A DNA stretch of 23,787 nucleotides from Bacteroides sedimenti (GCF_040365225.1 NZ_AP028055.1:3735001-3758787), one strand, 5' to 3'; counted from the stretch's first letter, positions 16,002 through 23,760 are shown. Numbers and translations: made by a program. Notes: a model not told the origin generated them from the sequence alone.

Positions 16002-16370
16002 TTATCGTTCGCAGTGAAATTCCACTCCTGCGCAGTCAATGTCCGCGCCCATGGGAGGGTTTTGTTTTGCCAGTTTAAGGTCAATTGCTTCCACAATGGG
16101 GAAATCCTGAAACAGACGTTTCACAATCCTTGCTCCCACATGTTCCAGTAGCATTGAAGGGATTTTCATCTCCGCTTTTACAGCTTTAAAAACATCTGCA
16201 TAGCTCACTGTGTGGTTCAGGTCATCGTTTTCAGCAGCCTGGCTGAAGTTCAGTTTCAACCTCAGATCAATAATGAAAGTATTACCTACCAATGTTTCTT
16301 GTGCACCCACGCCATGGCGGGCATAGAACTTCACATTGCTGAGAAATATATAAGTTTCGTTCAATTTCAT
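16002..16370 (-). CDS. folB: Dihydroneopterin aldolase
   Basis: 122 residues from the ATG at 16368-16370. An upstream ATG at 16403 adds 11 lysine- and asparagine-rich residues not expected in the family, so I prefer the shorter form. FolB splits dihydroneopterin to hydroxymethyl-dihydropterin and glycolaldehyde in folate synthesis. Landmarks: FYARHGVGAQE with Glu25, VSYADVF with Tyr57, and LAKQNPP with Lys102, matching the Glu/Tyr/Lys active-site set of the family. It lies 245 bp after malQ on the same strand. Terminator and promoter motifs fall between them, so it is probably transcribed alone. Confidence 0.93.
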   Translation of the reverse strand: MKLNETYIFLSNVKFYARHGVGAQETLVGNTFIIDLRLKLNFSQAAENDDLNHTVSYADVFKAVKAEMKIPSMLLEHVGARIVKRLFQDFPIVEAIDLKLAKQNPPMGADIDCAGVEFHCER

Positions 16371-16508
16371 TTTCTGTTTATTCTTATTTATTGTTTTTTT
16401 CATCCCTGAGGCTTAATATCTGCCATTAAAGACAATTTCTGCATAAAACGAACCCGATAATCCTGCTTAGGCTTATTATCTCTTATAGCTCGTTATTATT
16501 ACTTGATG

Positions 16509-16539
16509 CAAAAGTAAACCATTCCACGAATAATGCAAT
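16509..16539 (-). promoter_or_regulatory. Candidate folB promoter
   Basis: On the minus strand TACTTTTG (16509-16516) is an exact TAnnTTTG match. Nineteen bp upstream, ATTG (16536-16539) matches 3 of 4 bases of TTTG. It would leave a leader of about 130 nt before folB, in which I see no known riboswitch. Confidence 0.45.
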
Positions 16540-16552
16540 CAAGTTTATAAAT

Positions 16553-16586
16553 AAAAAAAGAGCGCCATTCAATCATGGAACTCTTT
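16553..16586 (-). terminator. Intrinsic terminator of malQ
   Basis: On the minus strand GAGTTCCAT pairs with ATGGCGCTC around a GATTGA loop, with one mismatch and one wobble. Flanking A-run and T-run (CTCTTTTTTT) follow. It lies about 30 bp after the malQ stop. Confidence 0.8.
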
Positions 16587-16615
16587 TCTCTGATGAAAAA
16601 ACAATCTACTAAATT

Positions 16616-19321
16616 CTATTTAATCGGATTTCTTCCTGTTAATACAATCAGTTCTCTTATTTTTGTATTTATACTGTCTGCCTGCATCAGTTCTTCCAGT
16701 GTAAGATGCATGCGATAACGCCAATAGTGGCGCGGATTGGCTGGAATATTAATTCGTTCGGCATCAATATTTGGATTTCTCCATTCCTCACTCATGGACA
16801 ACCAGTCTTGAAGCGTAAGAACGCATAGTATTGAGTTCGAATAAAGATGCTGTTTAATGATCTCTTCACAAATTTTTCCGGAAGCTTTTTCGGGTGCAGC
16901 ACCGTAATGTCCCAGAATGTTATTGTAGTATCGCTGTGTTTGCTGGTAATCCTCCTTCCACCAGCCACGCAAAGTCGACATGTCGTGAGTGGAGATGGTA
17001 CAGATTGAGCTGTAGGGATAATCGCCTACATGACCAAATTCCAACTTTCGGGTTTTGGGCATTCTTTGTATTTCGAGGCTAAGTATCTGCAGCTCTTTCA
17101 TTACCCAAGGTACACAGTCGGGAATCATTCCCAGGTCTTCGCCGCAAACAAGCATTCGCGTACTGTGAATAAGTTGCGGAAGTTTTTTCATGGCCTGTTC
17201 TCCCCAGAACTGATTATGACGGTGATAATAATAATGATCGTACAAACGATTGAATGTGGCCTTGTCATTTTCGCTCAGCGATTGGTAGATAAAGTCGAAC
17301 TGTACACCGATACGTGGGTGATACATGGACGGGTTTTTCCTATCGCGGACAAAAAGAACGTCACTTATCAGTGAATATAATCCGTCTCGAATCCAGATAC
17401 TGTCAGCGTCTGTCTTGTCACTGAAGAACGCCTCCACTTTTTTCTGAGTATCAAACTCCGGACGCATCTCATATATTTCCCATTTGCTAGTGGTACGAAT
17501 AAATTTCTCTTTCACATAATCGGTATGAGGACCGAATGTCTGTTGCAGAAAACTTTCGTGTATATAAGGTTTCAGATAGCGTTCTTCATCAAATTGCAAT
17601 CCGTTGCTTTCAATTTCCTCACGAGATAAGGGAAGTGAAGGAACAAACTGTCCTAACAAGCCATGTACGGCGTCGAGTGGAATTTCCCAGATGCGGAAGA
17701 AACCCAGGATATGGTCAATACGATATGCATCAAAGCACTCTGACATTTTCTGGAATCTCTTCATCCACCAGCTGTAACCATCTTTCTCCATCACATCCCA
17801 GTTGTAGGTAGGAAATCCCCAGTTTTGCCCATTTGCCGAGAAATCATCAGGAGGGGCCCCAGCCTGTCCATTCAGGTTGAAATAGTGGGCATCTTTCCAT
17901 GCTTCCACGCTATTGGGGCTTATACCGATAGGGATATCTCCTTTAAGAATCACTCCTTTACGGCGAGCGTAAGTCGATGCTTCCAGTAACTGCAGATGCA
18001 GGTGGAACTGGATAAAATAATAGATGGCTATCTCTTCATAACTTTCTGATTCGGGAGAACAAAGGGCTTCGATCTCCTCCTGATTGTATGTTGTGCATCG
18101 TGGCCAAAGACGAAAATCGGGTGTGTTGTACTGATCGCGTAGGTAGCTGAACGCAGCATATGGTTGAAGCCATTCCTGGTTTTCGGAAAAGAATTGTTTA
18201 AAAGCTTTTGATTTTAGGGCCTTTTTTCCTTCCTGAGCAAAGATAAGCTTGAAATATTCCCATTTAACTTTATTTACTGCCTCATAATCGATGACTGTTT
18301 TTGCATTCAGTTTTGATTGCCTGTCTGTAAAATAAGCCATTTTCTCTTCATCCTTCAGTTTGCCTATCTTGAAGATGTCAGCATACATAGGATGTAGTGC
18401 ATAAATTGATATGCTGTTGTAGGGATATGAGTCGGTCCATGTATGAGTCATGGTGGTATCGTTTACCGGCAAAATCTGAACCATTCTCTGGTTTGTGCCT
18501 ACAGCCCAGTCAATCATCATCTTTAAATCGGAAAAGTCTCCTACACCAAAGCTCTGTCTCGATTTGAGTGAAAAGACTGGTATGGCAACTCCGGCACTTT
18601 TAAATGTGGGGAGACTGAAATTTACATACCTGTCGGCTACCTGTACCGTTTGTCCTGGTTTAATTATTGGATCGGCAAGATAGCGGTTTGGATTGTTTTC
18701 CCATGCCTCTACTTTTTTTTCCTTGAGGTTATATAAAACAAATTTGTATTCTATTGGGAATGAGATCTGGCTGGCATCGAGTGATAATTGCCATTCGGGA
18801 AAGTCTGCGTCGTTCATAACACAAACTTTGTTTTCCTGCCATTCACCAAGAATAGGCTGATTACCAGAAATCGCAAGAGCGTAGTTGCTTCTTATTCGGG
18901 GTGCAAAGGCTTTAATGATGAGTGTTTTAGAAAAACTGTTCTTTTCTCTATCTTCTGGTTTACGGGCAAGTAGACATTCCGTGAAAGCGGAACTATAGAA
19001 GAATTGCTGATCTGGAACATTTTTCCATGTATCAAGATTGCGATATATTGTTTTCCCGTTACCCTGAGCATATATCTTCCTACGGAATGAGTCCCATTCT
19101 TTACGAATGGCTTCTCCATTTTTGAAAATATAATAGGTATACTCAATGATTCCGTTAACCGGTTTTTTTATCTCTTTCGAAAGATTCCAGCTTATGCCGT
19201 CGGTCGTGGAGAGAGCAACCGATTGCTCTTCGTTCCACTCTCCTAATTCGGGGACAGAGCCTAAAATCCGGACCTCTTCTCCCCAGTTTGTTCTATACTC
19301 TATATGAAAAGATAAAACCAT
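16616..19321 (-). CDS. malQ: 4-alpha-glucanotransferase, DPE2 type (CBM20-CBM20-GH77)
   Basis: 901 residues, much longer than E. coli MalQ (about 690). Two starch-binding CBM20 domains lie at about 1-105 and 125-235. A GH77 domain fills about 240-895. Catalytic residues by motif: nucleophile Asp536 in YRIDHILGFF, acid/base Glu728 in VCGEDLG, and Asp780 in STHDMSTLRGWW. Nucleophile and acid/base are 192 residues apart, against about 48 in E. coli MalQ. This means an insert of about 140 residues in the GH77 barrel, the mark of plant cytosolic DPE2. The enzyme moves glucosyl or maltosyl units between alpha-glucans. No signal peptide is present, so it is cytoplasmic and acts on imported maltooligosaccharides or glycogen. 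A LacI-like operator lies upstream. Confidence 0.95.
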   Translation of the reverse strand: MVLSFHIEYRTNWGEEVRILGSVPELGEWNEEQSVALSTTDGISWNLSKEIKKPVNGIIEYTYYIFKNGEAIRKEWDSFRRKIYAQGNGKTIYRNLDTWKNVPDQQFFYSSAFTECLLARKPEDREKNSFSKTLIIKAFAPRIRSNYALAISGNQPILGEWQENKVCVMNDADFPEWQLSLDASQISFPIEYKFVLYNLKEKKVEAWENNPNRYLADPIIKPGQTVQVADRYVNFSLPTFKSAGVAIPVFSLKSRQSFGVGDFSDLKMMIDWAVGTNQRMVQILPVNDTTMTHTWTDSYPYNSISIYALHPMYADIFKIGKLKDEEKMAYFTDRQSKLNAKTVIDYEAVNKVKWEYFKLIFAQEGKKALKSKAFKQFFSENQEWLQPYAAFSYLRDQYNTPDFRLWPRCTTYNQEEIEALCSPESESYEEIAIYYFIQFHLHLQLLEASTYARRKGVILKGDIPIGISPNSVEAWKDAHYFNLNGQAGAPPDDFSANGQNWGFPTYNWDVMEKDGYSWWMKRFQKMSECFDAYRIDHILGFFRIWEIPLDAVHGLLGQFVPSLPLSREEIESNGLQFDEERYLKPYIHESFLQQTFGPHTDYVKEKFIRTTSKWEIYEMRPEFDTQKKVEAFFSDKTDADSIWIRDGLYSLISDVLFVRDRKNPSMYHPRIGVQFDFIYQSLSENDKATFNRLYDHYYYHRHNQFWGEQAMKKLPQLIHSTRMLVCGEDLGMIPDCVPWVMKELQILSLEIQRMPKTRKLEFGHVGDYPYSSICTISTHDMSTLRGWWKEDYQQTQRYYNNILGHYGAAPEKASGKICEEIIKQHLYSNSILCVLTLQDWLSMSEEWRNPNIDAERINIPANPRHYWRYRMHLTLEELMQADSINTKIRELIVLTGRNPIK

Positions 19322-19410
19322 ACTATTAGATTTTTAATTTCATAGCAATTTTACTCATTTATTAGATACCTTATTTCTACTTGCTTCAGATTGTAGCCCA
19401 AAATATTATG

Positions 19411-19420
19411 CAAACGTTTG
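19411..19420. promoter_or_regulatory. LacI/PurR-like operator upstream of malQ
   Basis: CAAACGTTTG is a perfect 10-bp palindrome with the central CG typical of LacI-family operators (compare E. coli PurR, GCAAACGTTTGC). It lies 90 bp before the malQ ATG, right beside the best -7-like sequence (19399-19408). Binding there would block transcription. The regulator is not in the window; assignment to the LacI family is an inference. Confidence 0.5.
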
Positions 19421-19518
19421 TTTTTCCCGGCCGTCGATTCTGTCTTTCCAGTCAAACTAAAAAGATGTTTCTAAGTCTGGTTCCACCTTCGTGTTACTTA
19501 TCTGTTTCCTAATATTAA

Positions 19519-19583
19519 TAAAAAAGAGACCGTCTGAAGAATCTCTCTATCATTAAGCAGATAGATTCTTCAGACAGCCTCCT
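19519..19583 (-). terminator. Intrinsic terminator of nrdJ
   Basis: A 12-13-bp stem, GTCTGAAGAATCT (19532-19544) with AGATTCTTCAGAC (19563-19575), has a further inner TATC/GATA pairing across a bulge. Outer GAG/CTC pairs flank it. On the minus strand it is followed by CTCTTTTTTATT. It lies about 50 bp after the nrdJ stop. Confidence 0.85.
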
Positions 19584-19631
19584 TATCGTTGTTGTATGGT
19601 AATCTGTTTTTTAACAGCTACTTTTTGTTTT

Positions 19632-22169
19632 TTATCCGCAGCGAGAAGCACCACAAGATGTACAGATAAGACATCCTTCCTGATAAATCAGACTCTCGTT
19701 TCCGCAGTTTGGACATTTTTTTCCTCTTGCTTCCGTACCGTCCTGAACATACTTCTTCAGTGCACGTTCCACACCGTTCTTCCAGGTGTTGATACTTTCA
19801 CTGTCTAGTTGCAATGAGCTGACAAGTTTGATAGCTTGTTCAATAGGCATTCTGTAGCGAAGTACTCCTGAGATAAGTTTTGCGTAATTCCAGTACTCTT
19901 TGTTGAACTTTTCGGAAAGACCTTCGATGGTTGTTTTGTATCCTCGTTTATTTTCGAACTGGAAGTCGTATCTCTTGTTGCCGTTTTCGTCTACGTTTTT
20001 AATGATTCGTCCTTGGGTAACTGTTTTCGGAAGAACAATTCCTTCATCGTCGTCTTGTAAACCGGTGAAGATTTCGTATGGACGTCCGTCGAGCAAGCCA
20101 ACAAAAGCCACCCATTTTTCTCTGTTGTTTTGGAACCGAACAACGTCGGCTTCAAGCACCTTAGGTCTAACTTCAACTACCGTAGGTGGTTTGCATGGAG
20201 GAAGCTCATCTTTCTTATCAGATTTTGTAGAGAGAAGTACTCCAGAACGAGAGCCATCACGATATACAGTGCAACCTTTGCAGCCCGATTTCCATGCTTC
20301 AACGTAGAGACGGTTGACCAACTCTTCATCAACGTCACTTGGCAGATTAATAGTGACGCTGATAGAGTGGTCCACCCATTTCTGGATTCTTCCCTGCATC
20401 TTGACTTTCATCAGCCAATCTACATCGTTTGAGGTTGCTTTGTAGTAAGGAGATTTGGCTACAAGGGCATCTATCTCTTCCTGGGTGTAACGCTTGGCTG
20501 CATCGTAGCCATTGGCAGTCATCCAGTCTACAAACTTATGGTGGAATACGATATATTCTTCGAATGTATCGCCTGTTTCGTCAATGTAATCAACATGTAC
20601 CTGAACATCATTAGGATTAACCTTTCTTCTGCGTTTATACACAGGAAGGAATACCGGTTCAATACCGGATGTGGTTTGAGTCATCAAACTGGTGGTTCCG
20701 GTAGGAGCAATCGTTAAGCAGGCGATGTTGCGGCGTCCATACTTCTTCATATCTTCATAAAGAGCAGGATCTGCCTCTTTCAATCGGTTGATGAACGGAT
20801 TGTTCTTTTCTCTTTCCGTGTTGTAAATTTCGAATGCGCCGCGTTCTTTTGCCATTTGTACAGAAGAACGATATGCACAAAGAGCCACAGTTTTGTGAAC
20901 TTCTTCCGAGAATTCTGTCGCTTCTTCTGTTCCGTAGCGCAAACCTAAAGCAGCCAGCATGTCGCCTTCGGCAGTAATTCCTACGCCGGTACGTCTTCCT
21001 TGTCCGCTCTTCTTATATATCTTTTCCCAGAGAAGTCTTTCTGCGTGTTTCACTTCGTCAGATTCCGGGTCGGCGTTAATCTTATCAATGATTCGCTTAA
21101 TCTTTTCCAACTCCAGGTCGATGATGTCGTCCATGATACGTTGTGCCAGAGCTACATGCTTTTTAAAGAGTTCGAAGTCGAAATAGGCATCCTTGGTAAA
21201 CGGATTTATCACATACGAATACAAGTTGATGGCCAGCAAACGACAGGAATCGTACGGACACAATGGAATTTCACCGCAAGGATTAGTTGACGTGGTCTTA
21301 TAACCCAGGTCTGCATAACAGTCGGGAACTGATTCTTTGATAATGGTATCCCAGAACAGAACTCCAGGTTCAGCCGATTTCCATGCATTATGCACAATTT
21401 TTTTCCATAGAGCAGAAGCGTCAACCTCTTTCACTGTGGTAGGATTTTCTGAATCAATAGGATATTTCTGCAAGTAGGGCTGTCCTTCGACAGCAGCTTT
21501 CATGAAGTCATCGTCCAGTTTAACCGAAACGTTAGCCCCGGTAACTTTACCTTCCGTCATTTTAGCATCAATAAACGATTCAGAGTCTGGGTGCTTAATA
21601 GATACACTCAGCATCAGTGCTCCCCGGCGTCCGTCTTGTGCTACCTCGCGGGTGGAGTTTGAGTAGCGTTCCATGAAAGGAACAATCCCTGTTGATGTCA
21701 ATGCTGAGTTTTTCACCGGCGACCCTTTTGGGCGGATGTGTGAAAGGTCGTGCCCTACACCGCCGCGTCTTTTCATCAGTTGTACCTGTTCTTCGTCTAT
21801 TTTGATAATTGCACCGTAAGAGTCTGCCGCACCATCAACGCCAATCACAAAACAGTTGGACAATGAAGCTACTTGGTAGTCATTGCCGATACCTGTCATC
21901 GGGCTTCCTTGTGGAACTATATATCTGAAATGGTCAAACAGTTCAAAAAGTTCATTTGCACTCAGGCCGTTTGCGTATTTTGATTCTACGCGTGCAACCT
22001 CATTTGCTATTCTCCAATGCATATCTTCCGGCGATTTTTCATAGATGTTTCCGAAAGAGTCTTTTACTGCATATTTGTTAACCCAAACCCTTGCAGCAAG
22101 CTCGTCACCCTTGAAATATTGTAAAGATGATTCAAAAGCTTCTTCGTAAGAAAATGTTTTTTTATCCAC
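19632..22169 (-). CDS. nrdJ: Adenosylcobalamin-dependent (class II) ribonucleotide reductase
   Basis: 845 residues from a GTG start (22167-22169); no earlier start is possible in frame and no ATG fits the N-terminus. It reduces ribonucleotides to deoxyribonucleotides using vitamin B12, without oxygen. Landmarks: Cys106 in SLSNCFVIG (one of the reducing pair), NPCGEIPL (296-303) with radical Cys298 and Glu300, and the phosphate-binding APTGTTSLMTQTTSGIEP (488-505). A C-terminal cysteine-rich tail with Cys819, 822, 833, 836, 839 and 844 (CPNC ... CTSCGASRCG) is typical of NrdJ zinc or redox tails. A well-formed promoter precedes it, and no cobalamin riboswitch is seen. It stands alone, with no nrdR or thioredoxin partner next to it. 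Confidence 0.96.
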   Translation of the reverse strand: MDKKTFSYEEAFESSLQYFKGDELAARVWVNKYAVKDSFGNIYEKSPEDMHWRIANEVARVESKYANGLSANELFELFDHFRYIVPQGSPMTGIGNDYQVASLSNCFVIGVDGAADSYGAIIKIDEEQVQLMKRRGGVGHDLSHIRPKGSPVKNSALTSTGIVPFMERYSNSTREVAQDGRRGALMLSVSIKHPDSESFIDAKMTEGKVTGANVSVKLDDDFMKAAVEGQPYLQKYPIDSENPTTVKEVDASALWKKIVHNAWKSAEPGVLFWDTIIKESVPDCYADLGYKTTSTNPCGEIPLCPYDSCRLLAINLYSYVINPFTKDAYFDFELFKKHVALAQRIMDDIIDLELEKIKRIIDKINADPESDEVKHAERLLWEKIYKKSGQGRRTGVGITAEGDMLAALGLRYGTEEATEFSEEVHKTVALCAYRSSVQMAKERGAFEIYNTEREKNNPFINRLKEADPALYEDMKKYGRRNIACLTIAPTGTTSLMTQTTSGIEPVFLPVYKRRRKVNPNDVQVHVDYIDETGDTFEEYIVFHHKFVDWMTANGYDAAKRYTQEEIDALVAKSPYYKATSNDVDWLMKVKMQGRIQKWVDHSISVTINLPSDVDEELVNRLYVEAWKSGCKGCTVYRDGSRSGVLLSTKSDKKDELPPCKPPTVVEVRPKVLEADVVRFQNNREKWVAFVGLLDGRPYEIFTGLQDDDEGIVLPKTVTQGRIIKNVDENGNKRYDFQFENKRGYKTTIEGLSEKFNKEYWNYAKLISGVLRYRMPIEQAIKLVSSLQLDSESINTWKNGVERALKKYVQDGTEARGKKCPNCGNESLIYQEGCLICTSCGASRCG

Positions 22170-22190
22170 GGTACTAACTGTGTTAGAGAT

Positions 22191-22231
22191 TAATAATAAG
22201 AAAATGTAGTAGAAGTTTTAGCTTATTATTA
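22191..22231. repeat. 10-bp inverted repeat in the nrdJ leader
   Basis: TAATAATAAG (22191-22200) and its exact reverse complement (22222-22231) are separated by 21 bp. It sits between the predicted transcription start (about 22238) and the GTG start. It may be an operator or an mRNA hairpin, but the AT-rich background makes chance likely. Confidence 0.5.
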
Positions 22232-22244
22232 TTAAACGTGATTG

Positions 22245-22275
22245 CAAATCTAGAAATGTTTTTTGTTAATTCAAA
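22245..22275 (-). promoter_or_regulatory. Promoter of nrdJ
   Basis: On the minus strand TTTG (22272-22275), a 19-bp spacer and TAGATTTG (22245-22252) match the Bacteroides consensus TTTG-N19-TAnnTTTG exactly. It is the best promoter in the window and leaves a leader of about 70 nt. Confidence 0.75.
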
Positions 22276-22431
22276 ATATATATGAACTTAATTTCTTGTT
22301 TGAAGTAAAGTTTTCTATTACGTAAAATTAGTAGTCAGATAATCAATAAAATAAAAACATTGTTACATCTAAAAGTTTTCCAAAAAAATATTTTTTTCTA
22401 TTCTTTCTATATTTATAGTTTCTCAAAAAGG

Positions 22432-22439
22432 TAAATTTG
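22432..22439 (+). promoter_or_regulatory. First -7 candidate for the nitroreductase gene
   Basis: TAAATTTG is an exact TAnnTTTG match, 67 bp before the ATG at 22507. It would give a leader of about 60 nt. No -33 TTTG is found at 19-21 bp. Confidence 0.4.
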
Positions 22440-22487
22440 TTATGAATATAAGATGAATATACATCTTCTTATATTGTTTCTTTTTAT

Positions 22488-22495
22488 TATATTTG
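22488..22495 (+). promoter_or_regulatory. Second -7 candidate for the nitroreductase gene
   Basis: TATATTTG is an exact TAnnTTTG match only 11 bp before the ATG at 22507, so its transcript would be almost leaderless. It lies inside the upstream open frame, which argues against a start at 22453. Confidence 0.4.
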
Positions 22496-22506
22496 CAAAA
22501 AAAAGT

Positions 22507-23250
22507 ATGATAGAATCAGTAAAAAACAGAAGATCAATCAGAAAATATAAGCAACAGGATATTGCTCCTGATTTGTTAAATGATTTGCTTGCTACTGCAT
22601 CACGTGTCTCTACCATAGGAAACATGCAGGTTTACAGTGTAATAGTAACTAAAGACGCTGAAATGAAAGCAAAATTGGCACCTGCCCACTTCAATCAGCC
22701 TATGGTGAAAGAAGCTCCCGTTGTATTAACCATTTGTGCCGATTTTAACCGATTCAGCAAATGGTGTGAGTTTAGGAATGCTCAGCCCGGATATGCCAAC
22801 TTTCTTTCATTTATGAATGCAGCAACCGATGCTTTATTATTTACCCAGAACTTTTGTACACTGGCAGAAGAAGCCGGACTTGGAATCTGTTACCTGGGAA
22901 CTGTTATATACAACCCTCAGCAGATTATCGAAACATTGAAGCTGCCAAAACTGGTCTTTCCGGTGGCAACAATCACTGTGGGGTATCCAGATGAATCGCC
23001 GGAGTTGGTTGATCGTCTTCCGCTCGAGGCGATTGTTCACGAAGAGAGTTATGTGGATTATACCCGCGAAACAATTGATAAACTTTATGCTTACAAGGAG
23101 TCACTTCCTGAGAATGCAAAATTTATTGCCGAAAACAACAAGGAAACATTGGCACAGGTATTTACAGATGTACGTTATACCCGGAAAGATAACGAATACA
23201 TGTCTGAAAATTTCTTCAAGACCCTTAAACAACAGGGATTTATTGATTGA
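22507..23250 (+). CDS. Nitroreductase-family flavoprotein (NfsA-like)
   Basis: 247 residues from ATG 22507. The frame opens earlier at 22453, but that 18-residue hydrophobic extension overlaps a promoter motif and does not fit a cytoplasmic flavoprotein. Landmarks: RRSIRKY (8-14), the FMN phosphate-binding start typical of the family; AGLGICYLG (123-131); TITVGYPDE (156-163). A long C-terminal tail (about 175-247) resembles the NfsA/FRP group that uses NADPH. The expected activity is reduction of nitro compounds, quinones or flavins; the true substrate is unknown. It is divergent from nrdJ and followed by a terminator and a palindrome array. Confidence 0.88.
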   Translation: MIESVKNRRSIRKYKQQDIAPDLLNDLLATASRVSTIGNMQVYSVIVTKDAEMKAKLAPAHFNQPMVKEAPVVLTICADFNRFSKWCEFRNAQPGYANFLSFMNAATDALLFTQNFCTLAEEAGLGICYLGTVIYNPQQIIETLKLPKLVFPVATITVGYPDESPELVDRLPLEAIVHEESYVDYTRETIDKLYAYKESLPENAKFIAENNKETLAQVFTDVRYTRKDNEYMSENFFKTLKQQGFID

Positions 23251-23274
23251 TAGATTGTTTCCCGTAATTATTAT

Positions 23275-23317
23275 AAAGCTGGCCGTGTTTTTATATTCAT
23301 TGGCCGGCTTTCTTTTT
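23275..23317 (+). terminator. Intrinsic terminator of the nitroreductase gene
   Basis: AAAGCTGGCC (23275-23284) pairs with GGCCGGCTTT (23302-23311) with one wobble over a 17-nt loop. TCTTTTT follows. Confidence 0.85.
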
Positions 23318-23318
23318 A

Positions 23319-23401
23319 TACACCCGGGTGTAGGGTACTGGTACACCTGGGTGTAAGGGTAGGGTACATCCGGGTGTACCAACGGCTTAGATCCGGGTGT
23401 A
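23319..23401. repeat. Four 14-bp palindromes at exact 23-bp period
   Basis: TACACCCGGGTGTA (23319-23332, a perfect palindrome), TACACCTGGGTGTA (23342), TACATCCGGGTGTA (23365) and TAGATCCGGGTGTA (23388) start exactly 23 bp apart. The 9-bp gaps vary (GGGTACTGG, AGGGTAGGG, CCAACGGCT), so the palindrome, not the gap, is conserved. Copies decay from first to last, mainly in the left half. It begins 2 bp after the T-run of the nitroreductase terminator. Regular two-turn spacing on one face of the helix suggests protein binding, but a replicated intergenic repeat is also possible. Confidence 0.92.
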
Positions 23402-23712
23402 GAAATTGTTATATCACTACGAATTAGCTTATCTATAGAGTTAATCTAGGGACCTGTAGTGACTCTGTAACTTTATCAAGCAATAATTGTTTATATATCC
23501 ATTATTATGCCTTTTCATTCAAAATACGCCATGAAAAGGTTATAAGATAATTCCGTTTGGAAATAGGGGAGGGAACGACTCCGTGATGACGCCTCGTAGG
23601 ATTCAAAGCAACATGATGGCTTATTTTTGACCTTGATATCAGTAATACGCGTGATTTCTGTGTGACTTGCGTAACTTTTTTCCATTTAATCTTATGGGAA
23701 AGAATAGAAACG
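23402..23712. other. Stretch without a recognisable gene
   Basis: No open frame here looks real on either strand. The longest, on the minus strand (23505-23732), runs through the terminator hairpin and has no family features. Weak -7-like sequences are TAACTTTA (23468) and TAACTTTT (23672) on the plus strand, each with one mismatch. It may hold a small RNA gene ending at the terminator that follows, or the decayed remains of a gene. Confidence 0.5.
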
Positions 23713-23760
23713 GCAATCCCCGGAAAGAACAAATGTACTTTCCGGGGATTGCTTTGTTTT
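23713..23760 (+). terminator. Strong intrinsic terminator without an assigned gene
   Basis: GCAATCCCCGGAAAG (23713-23727) and its exact reverse complement (23738-23752) form a perfect 15-bp stem over a 10-nt loop. TTTGTTTT follows on the plus strand. The nearest plus-strand gene, the nitroreductase, already has its own terminator 400 bp upstream. Confidence 0.85.

Larger units (their letters stand above)
19322..19631. other. Intergenic region malQ / nrdJ
   Basis: This 310-bp gap between two minus-strand genes holds the malQ upstream region with a palindromic operator-like site (19411-19420) and the nrdJ terminator (19519-19583). No exact TAnnTTTG is found for malQ. The nearest is TAATATTTTG on the minus strand (19399-19408), which has two extra bases. 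No gene is seen here. Confidence 0.6.
22170..22506. other. Divergent regulatory region nrdJ / nitroreductase
   Basis: A 337-bp, strongly AT-rich gap between divergent starts. It holds the nrdJ promoter (22245-22275) and an inverted repeat in its leader (22191-22231). It also holds two -7 motifs pointing to the nitroreductase (22432 and 22488). No gene and no riboswitch-like conserved elements are seen. Confidence 0.7.

Noticed and set aside
22453..22506. N-terminal extension of the nitroreductase as a signal peptide
   Set aside because: The hydrophobic residues come from AT-rich promoter DNA; an exact -7 motif lies inside, and the family is cytoplasmic.
22170..22506. Cobalamin riboswitch before nrdJ
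   Set aside because: The leader is about 70 nt, AT-rich, and lacks the conserved B12-box sequence.
23319..23401. CRISPR array
   Set aside because: Repeat units are 14-bp palindromes with 9-bp gaps, too short for CRISPR repeats and spacers, and no cas genes lie nearby.
23505..23732. Minus-strand open frame of 75 codons
   Set aside because: It spans the terminator hairpin, has no promoter motif and resembles no family I recognise.
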